DNA of 64,000 nucleotides, taken from contig CM114274.1 of assembly GCA_050084515.1 (NCBI GenBank), positions 40,114,001 to 40,178,000 on the forward strand, written 5' to 3'. Below, piece after piece: positions 20,446 to 31,959 of the stretch. The translations under genes and the position numbers were made by a program. The notes beneath the pieces were generated by a model that saw nothing but the letters and a program-made list of their open reading frames with translations, made no database searches and was not told where the DNA came from. The DNA comes from Blasia pusilla. Lineage: Eukaryota; Marchantiophyta; Marchantiopsida; Blasiales. The first letter of the stretch is position 1. Every line of letters starts with the position of its first letter.

Positions 20446-21537
20446 TTGAAGTTGCGGTCAATGGCATGGCATGGAGAAAGACAGGAAATGATTTCTTGTC
20501 TTCTATCTTCCCAGGAACTCATTTGCTACGGTTTTATTTCAGGAGATGAGGCAGTCACTCCATTACGTTCCATATCAGTGGCGCTAAGACTGCGGTCCGC
20601 AATCCAGACTTTCGCTTTCTCTCGCTGCATTCGTAATGATGGAACAGCCAATAGAACTTTGGAATCGTTTCTCATGCCGAAGCAGTCCGCAAGCATCAAG
20701 CCTATCAACGGGGTTTCAACCAGAGACATTTTCATCGACGCTGAGACGGATGCGTGGGCAAGAATATTCACGCCCACTGACAAGCCATCAGGACCAAATG
20801 TCAATAAGCTTCCCGTACTTGTTTACTACCACGGTGGGGGCTTCGTGATGCTCAGTCCTAGTACGGCGCATTATGACAGAATGTGTAGAAAGCTAGCAGT
20901 AGCTTGCAGGGCAATGGTCGTCTCGTTCAATTACCGATTGGCACCAGAGTTCCGATACCCGGCTGCGCACGACGACTCTTTCCGAGTTCTTGAGTGGCTC
21001 CAATCAAGCTCAGAGGCGGATCTTTTCCAGGCAGCGGATCTTTCTCAGTGTTTTCTAATCGGGGATAGCGCTGGTGCAAACCTCGTACATTTCATGGGAT
21101 GCAGAGCAGTGCAGAGGGATCTAAGCCCTGTCCGGATCAAAGGCATGGTACTGCTGCACCCCTTTTTCGGAGGAGTTGCACGGAGTCCCGTCGAAATCGC
21201 GTACCCTGACATGCCCTTTCTCCCACTCTGGAATACAGATCGGTGCTGGAAATCTTATTTACCGGAGGGAGCTGACAGGGATCATCCTGTTTGCAATGTG
21301 TTCGGCCCCGAATGTAAGGACATTTCTGACTTACCTTTACCTCCGATTCTTGTGACTATCGGGTCTCTAGACATTCTCAGGGACTGGCAGGCTCGTTATG
21401 CCGAGAAACTTCAAGAGATGAATAAGCAAGTGCACGTTGTCCATAACGACCTGTATCATGCGGAGTACGTCGACGATAAAACATGGGCAAAGCTCGTGGA
21501 AGTCGTCGAGACGTTTGTGCAGTCTCTCGTGCTTTAA
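20446..21537 (+). CDS. Carboxylesterase, GID1/CXE-type alpha/beta hydrolase
   Basis: An intact 363-codon frame encodes a plant CXE-family hydrolase (alpha/beta-hydrolase-3 fold, hormone-sensitive-lipase group). The oxyanion-hole motif HGGGF is at residues 129-133. The nucleophile lies in GDSAG with Ser208, the acid is Asp309 in GSLDILRD, and the base is His338 in LYHAEYV. All three catalytic residues are present, so it should be an active esterase and not a gibberellin receptor, in which the His is replaced. The block RNDGTANRTLESF (about residue 65) aligns with the NDGTxNR region of the family. The first 30-45 residues look atypical, so the true start may be one of the next Met codons or an upstream exon. 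The enzyme is expected to be soluble and cytosolic. Substrate is unknown. Confidence 0.88.
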   Translation: MKLRSMAWHGERQEMISCLLSSQELICYGFISGDEAVTPLRSISVALRLRSAIQTFAFSRCIRNDGTANRTLESFLMPKQSASIKPINGVSTRDIFIDAETDAWARIFTPTDKPSGPNVNKLPVLVYYHGGGFVMLSPSTAHYDRMCRKLAVACRAMVVSFNYRLAPEFRYPAAHDDSFRVLEWLQSSSEADLFQAADLSQCFLIGDSAGANLVHFMGCRAVQRDLSPVRIKGMVLLHPFFGGVARSPVEIAYPDMPFLPLWNTDRCWKSYLPEGADRDHPVCNVFGPECKDISDLPLPPILVTIGSLDILRDWQARYAEKLQEMNKQVHVVHNDLYHAEYVDDKTWAKLVEVVETFVQSLVL

Positions 21538-22115
21538 GCGCTTGTAAGGAGCCGTGGAACTCAAAGTCTTGTCCATATGCATCATCATTTATCACTCTCC
21601 AGTACATGGAAATTTTCTCCCATATCTCGAGTTCACCAATTTTTTTCGTCAGCTTTGTACTAACAATTCCTGGAAATTCATCCCCATCTCCCATCTCTCA
21701 AGACCATCATGTTTTAGATTAACTATCAGCGAGTTCCTTCGATCTCGATGGATTTTGGACAGTTCCAAGGTTAGGTAAGGTGACTAGTCGCACTTACAGA
21801 AATTACAATTCTTAGGCAGCTACAATGGATTGTCTACGATGCTTCCCCACCATACTACATCTTTACATCAGCTGGCTGCTACATACAACTGCTGTTTTAG
21901 AAACAGTAATGTGCTTGGTTTTTGGGGCCATCTATGTTGTACATAGAGGGTCCAAAATATGTGCAATTCTAGTTTTACATAGTCCCTAAAGCCATTTCAT
22001 AGACCTTTCCGATCAATACAAGGTTTACTGTCCACATACTCTGCCCATACACTATGCTGTCATTATCATCTAAACTCATATCCACCACTCTAGTCCCAAG
22101 TGCATATAAAATTGT

Positions 22116-22159
22116 CTATTAGAGTAGTAGTATATAATTTTATATTACTACTCTAATAG
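22116..22159. repeat. Near-perfect inverted repeat (hairpin)
   Basis: Arms CTATTAGAGTAGTAGTATA and its complement, with a single mismatch, flank a short A/T loop. It could be the core of a small MITE or a footprint of a palindromic insertion. It is AT-rich and lies far from any gene start. Confidence 0.7.
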
Positions 22160-23152
22160 TCTTGAATCATTTTTATAACTAAAATTGAGTATGTACAAAC
22201 CTTTACTAATTGATATTTACAAACCTTTACTGCTCCACTTTTACTGCAATATGTTTCATCTTTCCAAGTATTTTTTCAAATTCATTATCAACTGCATAAA
22301 TTAATCAAAGTGTTTTAAGTACACAATGACTTCTACATTTGCTCTATCCGCCTAAGCTAACAACGCTTATTTTCACCAAAAGTAATCAAATTGCATACAC
22401 GCAAGTAAGTGGTAGACGGTATTTAAGGTATAGTGTGATGCCTTTGCCATGCACCGGTGAAGGGAAAGACATTCTAGGCCTTGCTAAATTAGTTAGATAT
22501 GACATGTGTCAACCTGAGAGGAGGGTTGAAACAAATGTCAACATCACATATGTCTAACCTCATCTTCTTTAAATTTTATAAATGGTTGTCTTGGCGGTAG
22601 TCATTTAATATACTATAATTGTTGCAACACCTTCACATGGCATTTCAAACTAGTATAACTTTCACGTGTGGCTTAAAATTCAGAAGTAGTGTGTGTCCGT
22701 TATGGCATGCGGAGTACATATGAATGATCTAACACACTAACGAGTCTTATTTATAGTCTCTTCCGTTTAGCAACTAGGGAATTTTTATTTTATTTTTCTT
22801 TTGCCCTTCCGCCTGGCATTCTTGATTGTTTAAATCGCACTTTCATGCAACTAGCCCATGCATGTGCTCTCCACGGGTGAAAGAGAACCAAAGGAGACAA
22901 AGTTCATGTGTTTTAGAGTAGCTTACATGCTTTGGCTCATAAAGATCTACACATGTAAATTAACTAGAGGTAAAAAAGATAGATGTATAGATGGCACCCC
23001 TATAAGATCACTCTCTCATAATCTATATTAGATGGTGCCAATGCTCCGCAATGGTGAAAAACATCCGAATTCAAATTAATTCCTCATAGGAATACGAAGT
23101 CACGCTTTTGGTTCAAAAGAACACATGTCACGAGGACTTTTTCTTATACATA

Positions 23153-23181
23153 CACTCTCTAATAAAAATTATTGGAGAGTG
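23153..23181. repeat. Short inverted repeat
   Basis: CACTCTCTAATAA and TTATTGGAGAGTG form a 13-bp stem with one mismatch and a 3-base loop. Confidence 0.55.
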
Positions 23182-24168
23182 CCCTTTTTATTTTTATATG
23201 ACACGCGACAAGAAATATTTCACATGCTTTTTATATAACGTCGTTACTTCTTTAGTTCTTCCGCAGCTATACACTAGAAAAACTCTTCAAACTTTTTATT
23301 CTGGTCCATCCCACGGACCGAGAATAAAAAGAAGAATAGTATTTCCGTCTATCCTCACTAGTAATATAGATGGGATGGGTTTAAGTGGATTTTATTCCGT
23401 GGACTTTTGCGTGGCCTAATGACCATTTCGCATGTCGCCGAGGAAGACGTTTCGCCCGAAAACTGGCGCCTTCGGTTGCAGGCCCGATGAACTCAAAACA
23501 AAAACGATATTGGCTTTGGGTATGGGGGCCGAGGAAGTGCTCGCTCGATCTCGCAATCCCGAGAAGCCCCACGGAATTCGAAGCGCAGTGATTCTCCTTT
23601 CCTTTTCCGCTTTCGGGCACCTTCTCGAGGTCGTCTCTTCTCCTCCCCTCCGCTCCCGCACCGCTCGTCAAAGCCTCGCCGGCGATATCAGTCAACCGCT
23701 CTCGATGAGACATGAAAACACCGATGATCTAATATCTCACTGGAGTCGAGAGCTCGGATCGGCACGACCGTGATTGCCTACAATACATGAATAAATAAAA
23801 GAGATTTATGGCCCCTCGTTTCGGAGCACGTTCAGGCGACCCCCTTCCTTGATATCATACTGATGAGGTCTTTTCTCACGGACTTGGAGCGCCGAAGGTT
23901 TCTGTACATCGGATGCGTTTAGAAGTGTTTCATTAGTAAATTCATGTAATAATAATGAGTTTAATGAAGTGAGATCCTCGTTGTTGTCCCCCATCTTCAA
24001 TCATTCCGATTCGCGTGTAGACGCCTCAAACTAACAGAGCGTCGTCCCTCAAAAGCTGGGTGCACATTATTGATGCAGTCACACCCCAGGACTGGAGTGC
24101 AAAAACCGGACTTCGAATTCGACTCACTTTGAGTTGAAGATCAATTTGCGTGGCGAGCGAGTTCGATG

Positions 24169-24328
24169 ATGGAGACTTTGAAGGAACCCTGCGATGTGGA
24201 GACGGAGAATGCAGCGCCGCCAGGAATCCCCGGAAAAACGAGAGTGACTTTCGTGACGGTGATGAAGCACTCACAAGATCGTCGCGCGGTGTTGGCCGCA
24301 GTGCCGGCTCTCACCCTCGGAAATTTGG
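24169..24328 (+). CDS. Possible first exon of the amino-acid transporter
   Basis: An ATG at 24169 opens a frame of about 53 codons that begins METLKEPCDVE, has no membrane segment, and ends before a GT at about 24329. Hydrophilic N-termini of this kind are usual in AAAP transporters. Its link to the exons from 25088 on is a guess based on strand and spacing, and the exon with the first membrane helix has not been found. Confidence 0.25.
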
Positions 24329-25061
24329 GCGGGTACGTTTAGGATTCGTCCCTCAGGACTCGGGGCTCCATACAGATGAGTCGCTGCTGGAGTCGCTGCT
24401 TCTTATTGGGTACTGCAGGTTTTGTCTGCCCGTGTGTCCATTGCAGATATGGGAAGCTCTACATTGGCTAGAGCTGGAGCCATTACAGGAAGGAAGGCTA
24501 TTTGTCACGACTGAACTTCCATAGTCCTGGAAGCCCGTCGCTGAAGTGGGGTATGGGTCGGGATTCGGATTCTGACTGCGATTGGGACTTGGATGACTAA
24601 TAAATGAAGGAACACGGCATTTGAACGTGGGGTCGACATGACGAGTGGTGTCAATTACAGGGGAGGAGCCAGCTGGGTCTGGGAGCTCCGCGATGATCTT
24701 CAACAGTCGAGATGGAGACTACTAGTGAGAGCACACGTGATCACGAGAAGGAACTACGAATTCGCTCTTAGAGTGCACCATGATTATAGGAGAGCGAGAG
24801 AACATGTTCAGTACCAGTCTCAAAACACTCATGTATCCGGATTGATTCCAATGAGTAGAGCTGTGCGTCTGGAAAGCCGATGGTCCGAGATCATTCGACG
24901 CTGGGAATTGTAGCAGTCAAAAAGTACGACGTGACTGATGAGTGTATGCCCACAATTATGCACCTGGATTGCAATGAGACGTAGCAGGAGGTCGAGAACG
25001 GCTTGATAGCTAGTAATCTTCATTTGCTCTTACTAAATTAAGATTCACCTACTGTACATGT

Positions 25062-25072
25062 GTGTGTGTGTG
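25062..25072. repeat. Short TG microsatellite
   Basis: A run of TG dinucleotides lies just upstream of the first clear transporter exon. It is too short to carry much weight. Confidence 0.6.
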
Positions 25073-25087
25073 GAAATAATCTTCCAG

Positions 25088-28000
25088 GGGAGTGCTACCA
25101 GTGGCGTGGGCGTTCAGTGTAACGGGTATCATATGCGGTGTGCTCATAATGGTGGTGGTCTCCGTGGCCAACACCTACACTTGCGATCTTCTGCTGAAGC
25201 AAGCTTATGCTACTCGCACACGGGACTATGAAAGTCTTGCCCTTGCCATAGGAGGGCCCTGGTGGAAGGTAAACGTTCACTCACCCCAAATCCATAGCTC
25301 CTTCGAAGTTCGAGACCCAGCTGGCTGACCCAGTGCTCTTTTTCAGGTTTTGCTCCTAGTTAGTAAACATTTGTTTGAATCACATAACCTTCTGATCATA
25401 ATATCAGCGCAAGAAGGGTGTTTTGAGTTCAACAGCTGCTGCTGACACTAGGGGTCGGTGCAAGCTACAGGGAAGCTAGTGCCCTACCCAAGAGAAGAAC
25501 TTTGGCTATGCTCTCAATTATTGGTTGGAAAAATGCGATGCCTTCACAAAGGAAGAAATTTCATGGAGAGTCCAAACATGGATGCTTGAATCCGCTGGTG
25601 AATGGTGCTCTGCAGATGGCAAGCCAATGCACACACATGGAAAGACTGCCGCTTGCTTCTGGAATTCCCCAACTAGAAACTTAGAAAGCCAACTTCAATC
25701 CCCCTTTTCACTCGCCCAATTACATCTGGTGATCAGTGCCAGTATACTTATTGCGCATCCCTAGACTGTGCCACGACCCACTGCATTGTAGAAGCGATTT
25801 CGTACGCTGAGCAAGACCGCTCTTGTCATCAAAGTTATGCCCAGCAAGTGAGAATGGGTTTATCACTCACTCATACTGAAAGTAACTGCACATGTCCTTG
25901 TATCTTCATAAGCTGGAGATCGATGTCTTCACCTCTTAGTTCAAAGCGAGCGTTGTTAGTGATGAATTTGGCAGTGATCGATCGTTGTTAGTGATCAATG
26001 CATCAAGCATGTGTCATTGCATCTTCATGACCTGGAGATCGACGTCTTCACCACTCCGGTCAAATCGAATGTTGTAGTGATCAATGCCGCATGTGCTGAG
26101 TATGATTGAGAGGGCGAAATTGAGAGGGATGTTTAGAAGGCTGACCCTTATATTGGCCCTCGTGTGATACTGGATGATGCAGCTGGTGACCGAAATAAGC
26201 ATAGTGGTCCTACTACTTGGAAGTCTGGTGGGACAAATTTCCCAGATTGGTGAGGTGGGCATTATAGGGCTGACTTCAATGTGGTCAAATGTGCCACACT
26301 GGGTGGTACAGAGCAATGGGCGTGTCATCATGGTCGTGGGTGTGCTGTTCATTGTTGCACCCCTGTGCCTCATCACAAACAGCTCCGCCAGGTAAACATT
26401 CACTTTCTGGACTTTCTTGCTGCTACCAAGAGCAGCAAGAGATCCTCTCTTGTTCAGTACGTTTCTGAACAAGAGCGGATTTTTGGCGTTGGTTGATCAC
26501 TTCCAAAGGAATTGCGAAACTAACCCTCAATTTCAAAGGAATTCGAGGGTATCAACGAGTGATAATCTTTTTTATCAAATGCGTATCAAGTACTTCGATG
26601 GATACAGTTGTTTATACATAATCGTTGTGCCCTAGACCAAGAAAGCTCAGAACAGCTTTCTCCGATAGATTCTCTCGTAGAAAGGTAGTTTTGTTTCTTG
26701 TCAAACCTTGGCGGCCCGAATTTTCTGTCCTTCTTTATGCTGTTGAACTTGAAGAGAACTCAGTTTTCGAACTATAAGATGTTGCATCGGATTCCTCAAA
26801 GGAGAACAAACCCTGGTATGTAACCAACCATGGGCAGAAATTCTTGATTACTTTGTTTAGTCCTGGGTGGAGCTGGATGAGTGACAAACCTCTGCAAGTA
26901 AATTTGTCACCATTTACAACTCACTCTGTGAAACCGACGTAGCCCACATTGTAGATGCAGGAGGTTGGACAAGAGATAGAAACGGAAAGTAGAAGGAAAA
27001 GCTAACCAAAAGAGTGCGGACTTCATATGCTGGCAGCTGGAGTATGTAGGGGTGGTGGGTACAGCTATAGTACTCTGGCTCCTTGTATGCGTGGTGTACA
27101 AGAGCTGCAGCGAGAATCTACCAGCAATTACCAAGAAAGAATTCCCTGTGGCGGGGTTCAGTAGACTTGGTATGGACTTTTGTTTTCCACTGAATATCTC
27201 ATGACAATATTTGACCCGGATTCCCATGGGATTGGTTTAATTCGATATGTACATTCACCTGTGTTTGCAGAGGATATCACACAAGCAGTGTCAATATTCG
27301 GCTTTGCGTTTTACATACAGCCAATCATGATGCCGTTACTGGAAGAAGTGCCAGCTGGGAAAGTTGGAGTGAAAATCGTGTCTTATTCCACTCGTATTGT
27401 TGTATTAAGTGAGTCCTAGTCCTCCACTTTTGCTACGAATCTTACCGAGAGTGGGGAGACTGGCATGATGTAAGATTTGAAGCTACGTTGGTTCTATGAG
27501 AGGAATTGATCTTTGTGTTTGAGGAGAAAGGAGCACAATTTCGTATAGATGTGAACTTCATTTTCAGAGAGGAGAGTCTTCAACTGAGGATGTTCACGAT
27601 TCAGCTGCATGATTTAGCGACCTGTGTAAGTAGCAATCTGACCACTTTCCTCACCTTCCGTGATGCAGTAAATTCTTTTTTCATCTACTTTTTGTTGGAT
27701 TCTTTGGAGCGGCTTACTATGGAAACTCCACCGCACAAAATATTCTGGAAAATAAATGGCTCGGTGGAGGTGTTCCTCAAGGAATTCTGAACGTCAGTAT
27801 GACAGGTACGCCGCATTTGTTTTAACTGATCTGAAAACAGGTCCATCACAGTAATAGTCCATCTCTGAATGATCATATCAAACCGATCCTTCTGTCAAGC
27901 ATATAAATTCATCAGTCTCCTAGTTCTCAACCTGAACTCCGTATACGGCGATCACTACACAGAATGCATTCACTTCTGTGGAAGAAAAAATCCATTCGGA

Positions 28001-29419
28001 TTCGAGTTGGTGATGAAACTACTACCTATGTGCATAGGTTCAGCTCAGATTTGACTTCTCAGGTCACCGCTATCTTCTATCGACCAATACCACTCGGAGC
28101 TCATTGCTGTACGCCATCCTAATGCTTCTGGACTTGCAATTCTAATATTTCCGCGAAAATCCATCAAGAGACGGATACAAGGCCTTGAGAGATCCTAGAT
28201 GCATGCGTACTTCATGGAGCGTACTGGGTGGACTTGATGTGCAGTGTACCTGTGTGTCTCGTCACCCACCCTCGAGTTTCCTACTAGACAAATAGTCCAT
28301 GGCTGGCTACCCAAAAACAGATTGAAGAACGCATTTTTGCGACAGATGACAATCACAACACTCATCTTGGGATTTTCATTAGCCATGGCTCTCGCATTTC
28401 CGAGTACATCAGGCAACGTGCTCGCGATCACGGGAGCAACGGGTGGATGCATGGTCTCTTGTGTAATTCCCGTGGTCAGCCATTTTCTACTAATGTCTCA
28501 CAGGTGCGTAACTTGCTTCGATATCTCTAGACCACCCAAGGAAGGAATGAACTAATGTCCTTGAATAAAAGAATCACATCATCCATAAAGGCCAAAAAAT
28601 ACTGCAGCGTCACTCTGTAAACAGCATAGCCCATATGACACCTCGTCATGTGTTTTTTTTTTTTGGTTACTTCATGCGCTTTACGGTCTTTTGTTTCGAT
28701 CACTATGTCCACTTTTACTCTTGGCCGTCCCCTGAACTTATTCTTCTCTTTTCTGTAAGCTTCACGATTTCTCCTTCATGCATCAGTAGTGACGAAGGTG
28801 TGGATGCTGGCATGCTTTCCATCTAGAGCTCTAGCACTTTCAAATTGTTGACACAACTTCTCAAGGGAATGAACAATTCTTCTTCTCTTCTGTCCTCTTC
28901 TCCAAGCTTCACAATTTCTTCTACACGTATCAATGGCAACGAAGCTGTGGAAGCCGACATGGTTCTCATCTTGAACCCTACCACTATCAAATGGCCGATA
29001 GTACGAGTGACAGGTTGACATACCTTCCGTCCGCACCTAGTTTCTAGGCTCCGGAACTATGTCATCCAGTCAAGTTAATGAACAGGCAATCCCGTGTCTG
29101 CCTCGCGGCGATGAGTTGCGATTGAACAGAACGCATTCCCCTCAGTTCGAGAAGGACAAGACTAAGGAAGTGGAACCTAACTGGAAAACGAACGTCACTG
29201 CGCAGGTCGAGCATTGCAAAGCAATCTACGGTTCCAACTTTGGGAGCAGATATGGAGGGTAACAAGACGAAGGACATCCCAGAGCTAATCACTTACATAG
29301 CGCCTTGGAGATCAGGAGCAGCGCCATTCATTGTTAATTTCGTCAAACATGTAGCCATACCTGGATTGGTGATTGCCGTCGGTTTCTTTTGCAGTGTTGC
29401 AACTTTGACAGCGTTATGA
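25088..29419 (+). CDS. AAAP-family (SLC38/AVT-like) amino-acid transporter, multi-exon, 5' unresolved
   Basis: Exon-like blocks with AG/GT borders: 25088-25268 (PVAWAFSVTGIICGVLIMVV, a membrane helix, ending AIGGPWWK), 26183-26391 (VTEISIVVLLLGSLVGQISQ, then a second helix ending PLCLITN), 27037-27169 (VGTAIVLWLLVCVVY), 27271-27408 (AVSIFGFAFYIQPIMMPLLEE), 27669-27805 (FVGFFGAAYYGNSTAQNILE), 28346-28503 (GFSLAMALAFPSTSGNVLAI) and 29283-29419 (HVAIPGLVIAVGFFCSVATL, stop TGA). A further block near 28060-28145 is possible. The order of helices and the FGFAFYIQPIMMPLLEE segment are typical of AAAP proton/amino-acid symporters, which sit in the plasma or vacuole membrane. The first helix exon is not identified, so the gene could be 5' defective. 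Confidence 0.68.
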
Positions 29420-31059
29420 TGCCGGCCACGAGACCCGAAGCACTCCAAGCTTAAAACCGAAGACTGCAGACGCCAACTGCGCAATTCAATTCAACAGGTC
29501 CTCGACGGCACCTCTACTCCATTACCTGATCAGAATCGGAAGTATGCACTCTCTTCTCCACATCGAAGGGCACCTCCCATAGAAGAGGACACTAATTGTA
29601 GATCAGAGACGAGGATGGGGAGGGTGTGAGGAGTAAGAAGGACATGATAGAAAAGAGGAACAGAAATGAGTAGAGAATGAATCTCCCGAAGTACAAAACA
29701 TTGTTTAATATTTACTTGTTTAAAAAGAGAAGTGATGAACCTCAATCAATATGCTTATGGGTTTTCCATCATGCAAAAAGAAAAAGGGTATTCCCCTATC
29801 GAAAGGAAAGGAAGTCGTGTGGCTGCCCATGCTGGTAGGTATCAGGCAGATGAGAGGTCTATTCTTTTGGAATAAAGGACAAAATTCTTAGGTTATTCGG
29901 GTCAAAATTGAAAAACTTTGAAAGATTGTGACATGTAACTTTATACATCTCTCTCCTAATTAGGTGGCGTGGCTCCGTCGTAGAAGATATGGCATTAGAA
30001 GATAACCAGTAAGGTGTCTATGCAATGCACTGGACATAAAAAAGGGTTTGAATAGCCCATGAAGGGATTAATGATGCGCCACACAAATTTAAATTTTCTT
30101 TTTGCACGTAGCATGTGAAACATTTTCTTGCTATCCAGTTGCCATGTGTCAAACATAGAAGTGTTTGCAAATGAAGAAAGCACTCTCCAATAGTAATATA
30201 GATTCTAGGCTTTGTTCTCATACTAAGAGGCGTAGGCTCACTAAATCTAAATCTACGTAAAGTTGAAGGGTTCTTGCATAAGGTGATGTTATTTATTCAT
30301 GTTACAATAAAGTTTCCTTTTTAAATTATTGTCCCTTTTGGCTTCTTGTTGGGATCCATTTTTTTTGTTGTTGGAGTAAGGGACTCTCCATTAGTCATGC
30401 TTAACCCCCATTTCAAGCCTTTCTTAGGTCTTAGGTAGTTTGGACATCCAAAAGATGGTCTTTTCACCACTTGGCAAACTCATCTATCTTAGGCAATGAG
30501 TTAAAATACCACTTTTCACATTCATGGTGAATTAAAACATTTCTGGGTTTTCGACTTTCTTTAAGTCATGCTTACAAGTAAAATAAGGACTTAAGTCCAT
30601 TTAAATATGACCATATGTTCAAGTTCTTTTGCAATCAATCAAGTCTCTTTTAGTCACCAACAACCTATATAGTATGATCTTGAAGTTAAAACGTTAAGAA
30701 TGATGTTGACAGTGTTTATTTTGTTCATTTCTTTGGACATCTTGGGAGAGCGAAGGCTAGCGCGTGATATGGTTAAAGTCGTCTTACACCCGTAAGAGCA
30801 ATATTTGCAACATAAACTAATTTATTTTGCGACTTCACAGTAAAGGAGGTGGCGGCCTATTGAATGCAAACTTTGCCAAAGTTTGTGCGTTCGTCAACCA
30901 AATCAAAGCTTAAGACCCAATTCCAAAGAATTCTCAAGTAAAGAAACAAATAATCTTGGCCTCATGGACCCTCCGCCCCAACCCCACTTCTCTGCTGCTG
31001 ATCGACCTACTACTTCCCGCTGAAGGAGCTGTTCGGGCTTTGGAATACATCTTAGTGAC
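29420..31059. other. No recognised gene
   Basis: AT-rich sequence between the transporter and the palindrome array at 31060. Short frames on the minus strand (for example about 29995-30221) show no domain. The left terminus of the large DNA transposon may lie here, but I could not place it. Confidence 0.45.
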
Positions 31060-31069
31060 ATTTCTACGG

Positions 31070-31690
31070 CATTTGGAACTATTGTTCCACTTGAAGGTTA
31101 TTGAATGGCGTTTGGAACTCTAGTTCCAAATCAACTCGGGAGTATTTGGTTTCTACCGGTCGAGATAGCCCTGAAGTTAACAACGCAATGTGCTGGTTCA
31201 GCCCCTGAGAAGCTCCCACTGAGTGCCAAGAAAAAGAAATTGGAACTCTAGTTCCAAATGAGCTTGGAACTACATTTTTCGCCGACCCATTGGGATCTTG
31301 GGAGTATGCCGTTTGGAACTACTGTTCCAACTGAGGATGGGGATTTCCCTTTACCAGATGCCTTCTGCGGCCGGAATTGGATCTTAGGATCCAATTGCAA
31401 CTGAGTCCAAGTTTGGCTCCAAATGACTTTCAGTGGTCGCAACAGTTTGGGACACAATCAGAACCAAATTTTTGATTCAACAATTGTTCCCGACGAAGGA
31501 ATCTCAAGAGCAGGCTTATTGGAACTACACTTCCAATTGATCCAGAGGATGGCAACGTTGAGGATGCAAGCTCTACAATAAGAAACTGGACACGCATGGC
31601 ACATAACAAGTCCATTGCACGATCATTAGATGACAATAAATATGCTCACTGAATAGATAAGATTTGGAACTCAAGTTCCAATTCGGGATG
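31070..31690. repeat. Left palindrome array (GGAACT..AGTTCC)
   Basis: Palindromic or near-palindromic units occur near 31073 (TTGGAACTATTGTTCCAC), 31111, 31238, 31313, 31378 (TTGGATCTTAGGATCCAA, a variant), 31518 and 31664 (TTGGAACTCAAGTTCCAA). Spacing is irregular. They could be binding sites for the element's own protein. Confidence 0.75.
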
Positions 31691-31959
31691 ATTAAAAAAT
31701 ATCCCCAAACATCACATAGCTTCAAAATCTTTACCTTAAGCTTCCATTTTCTACAATAGGTTACAATTCTTGTTGTACATGAATACAAATATCTAGTACA
31801 TTCCCAATCGTAGGAGATTCTCATCCGTTGCTATATCTATGACATCGACGTGCTCAAACCTGGGCAACATACTCCCTTAATCCATCCGCTTCAATATGCT
31901 ACACCCAATGGCATCAAAATAGAGTATCATTTCAGCTACCTATTACCCTCAGTGAGGTC

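Larger units (their letters stand above)
21538..24165. other. No recognised gene; two hairpins
   Basis: 3' flank of the carboxylesterase, then AT-rich sequence. Hairpins at 22116-22159 and 23153-23181 are listed separately. The GC content rises near 23400-23770, where overlapping frames on both strands show no known domain. Confidence 0.45.

Noticed and set aside
20446-21537. Gibberellin receptor GID1
   Set aside because: The catalytic His is present (H338), whereas GID1 receptors have lost it; the protein fits the CXE esterases.
23381-23773. Overlapping ORFs of about 110 codons on both strands
   Set aside because: GC-rich stretch open in several frames, with no domain and no splice context.
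24150-24524. 124-codon plus-strand ORF as a separate gene
   Set aside because: Composition is atypical and no domain is visible; the neighbouring frame from 24169 is a slightly better candidate exon, itself weak.
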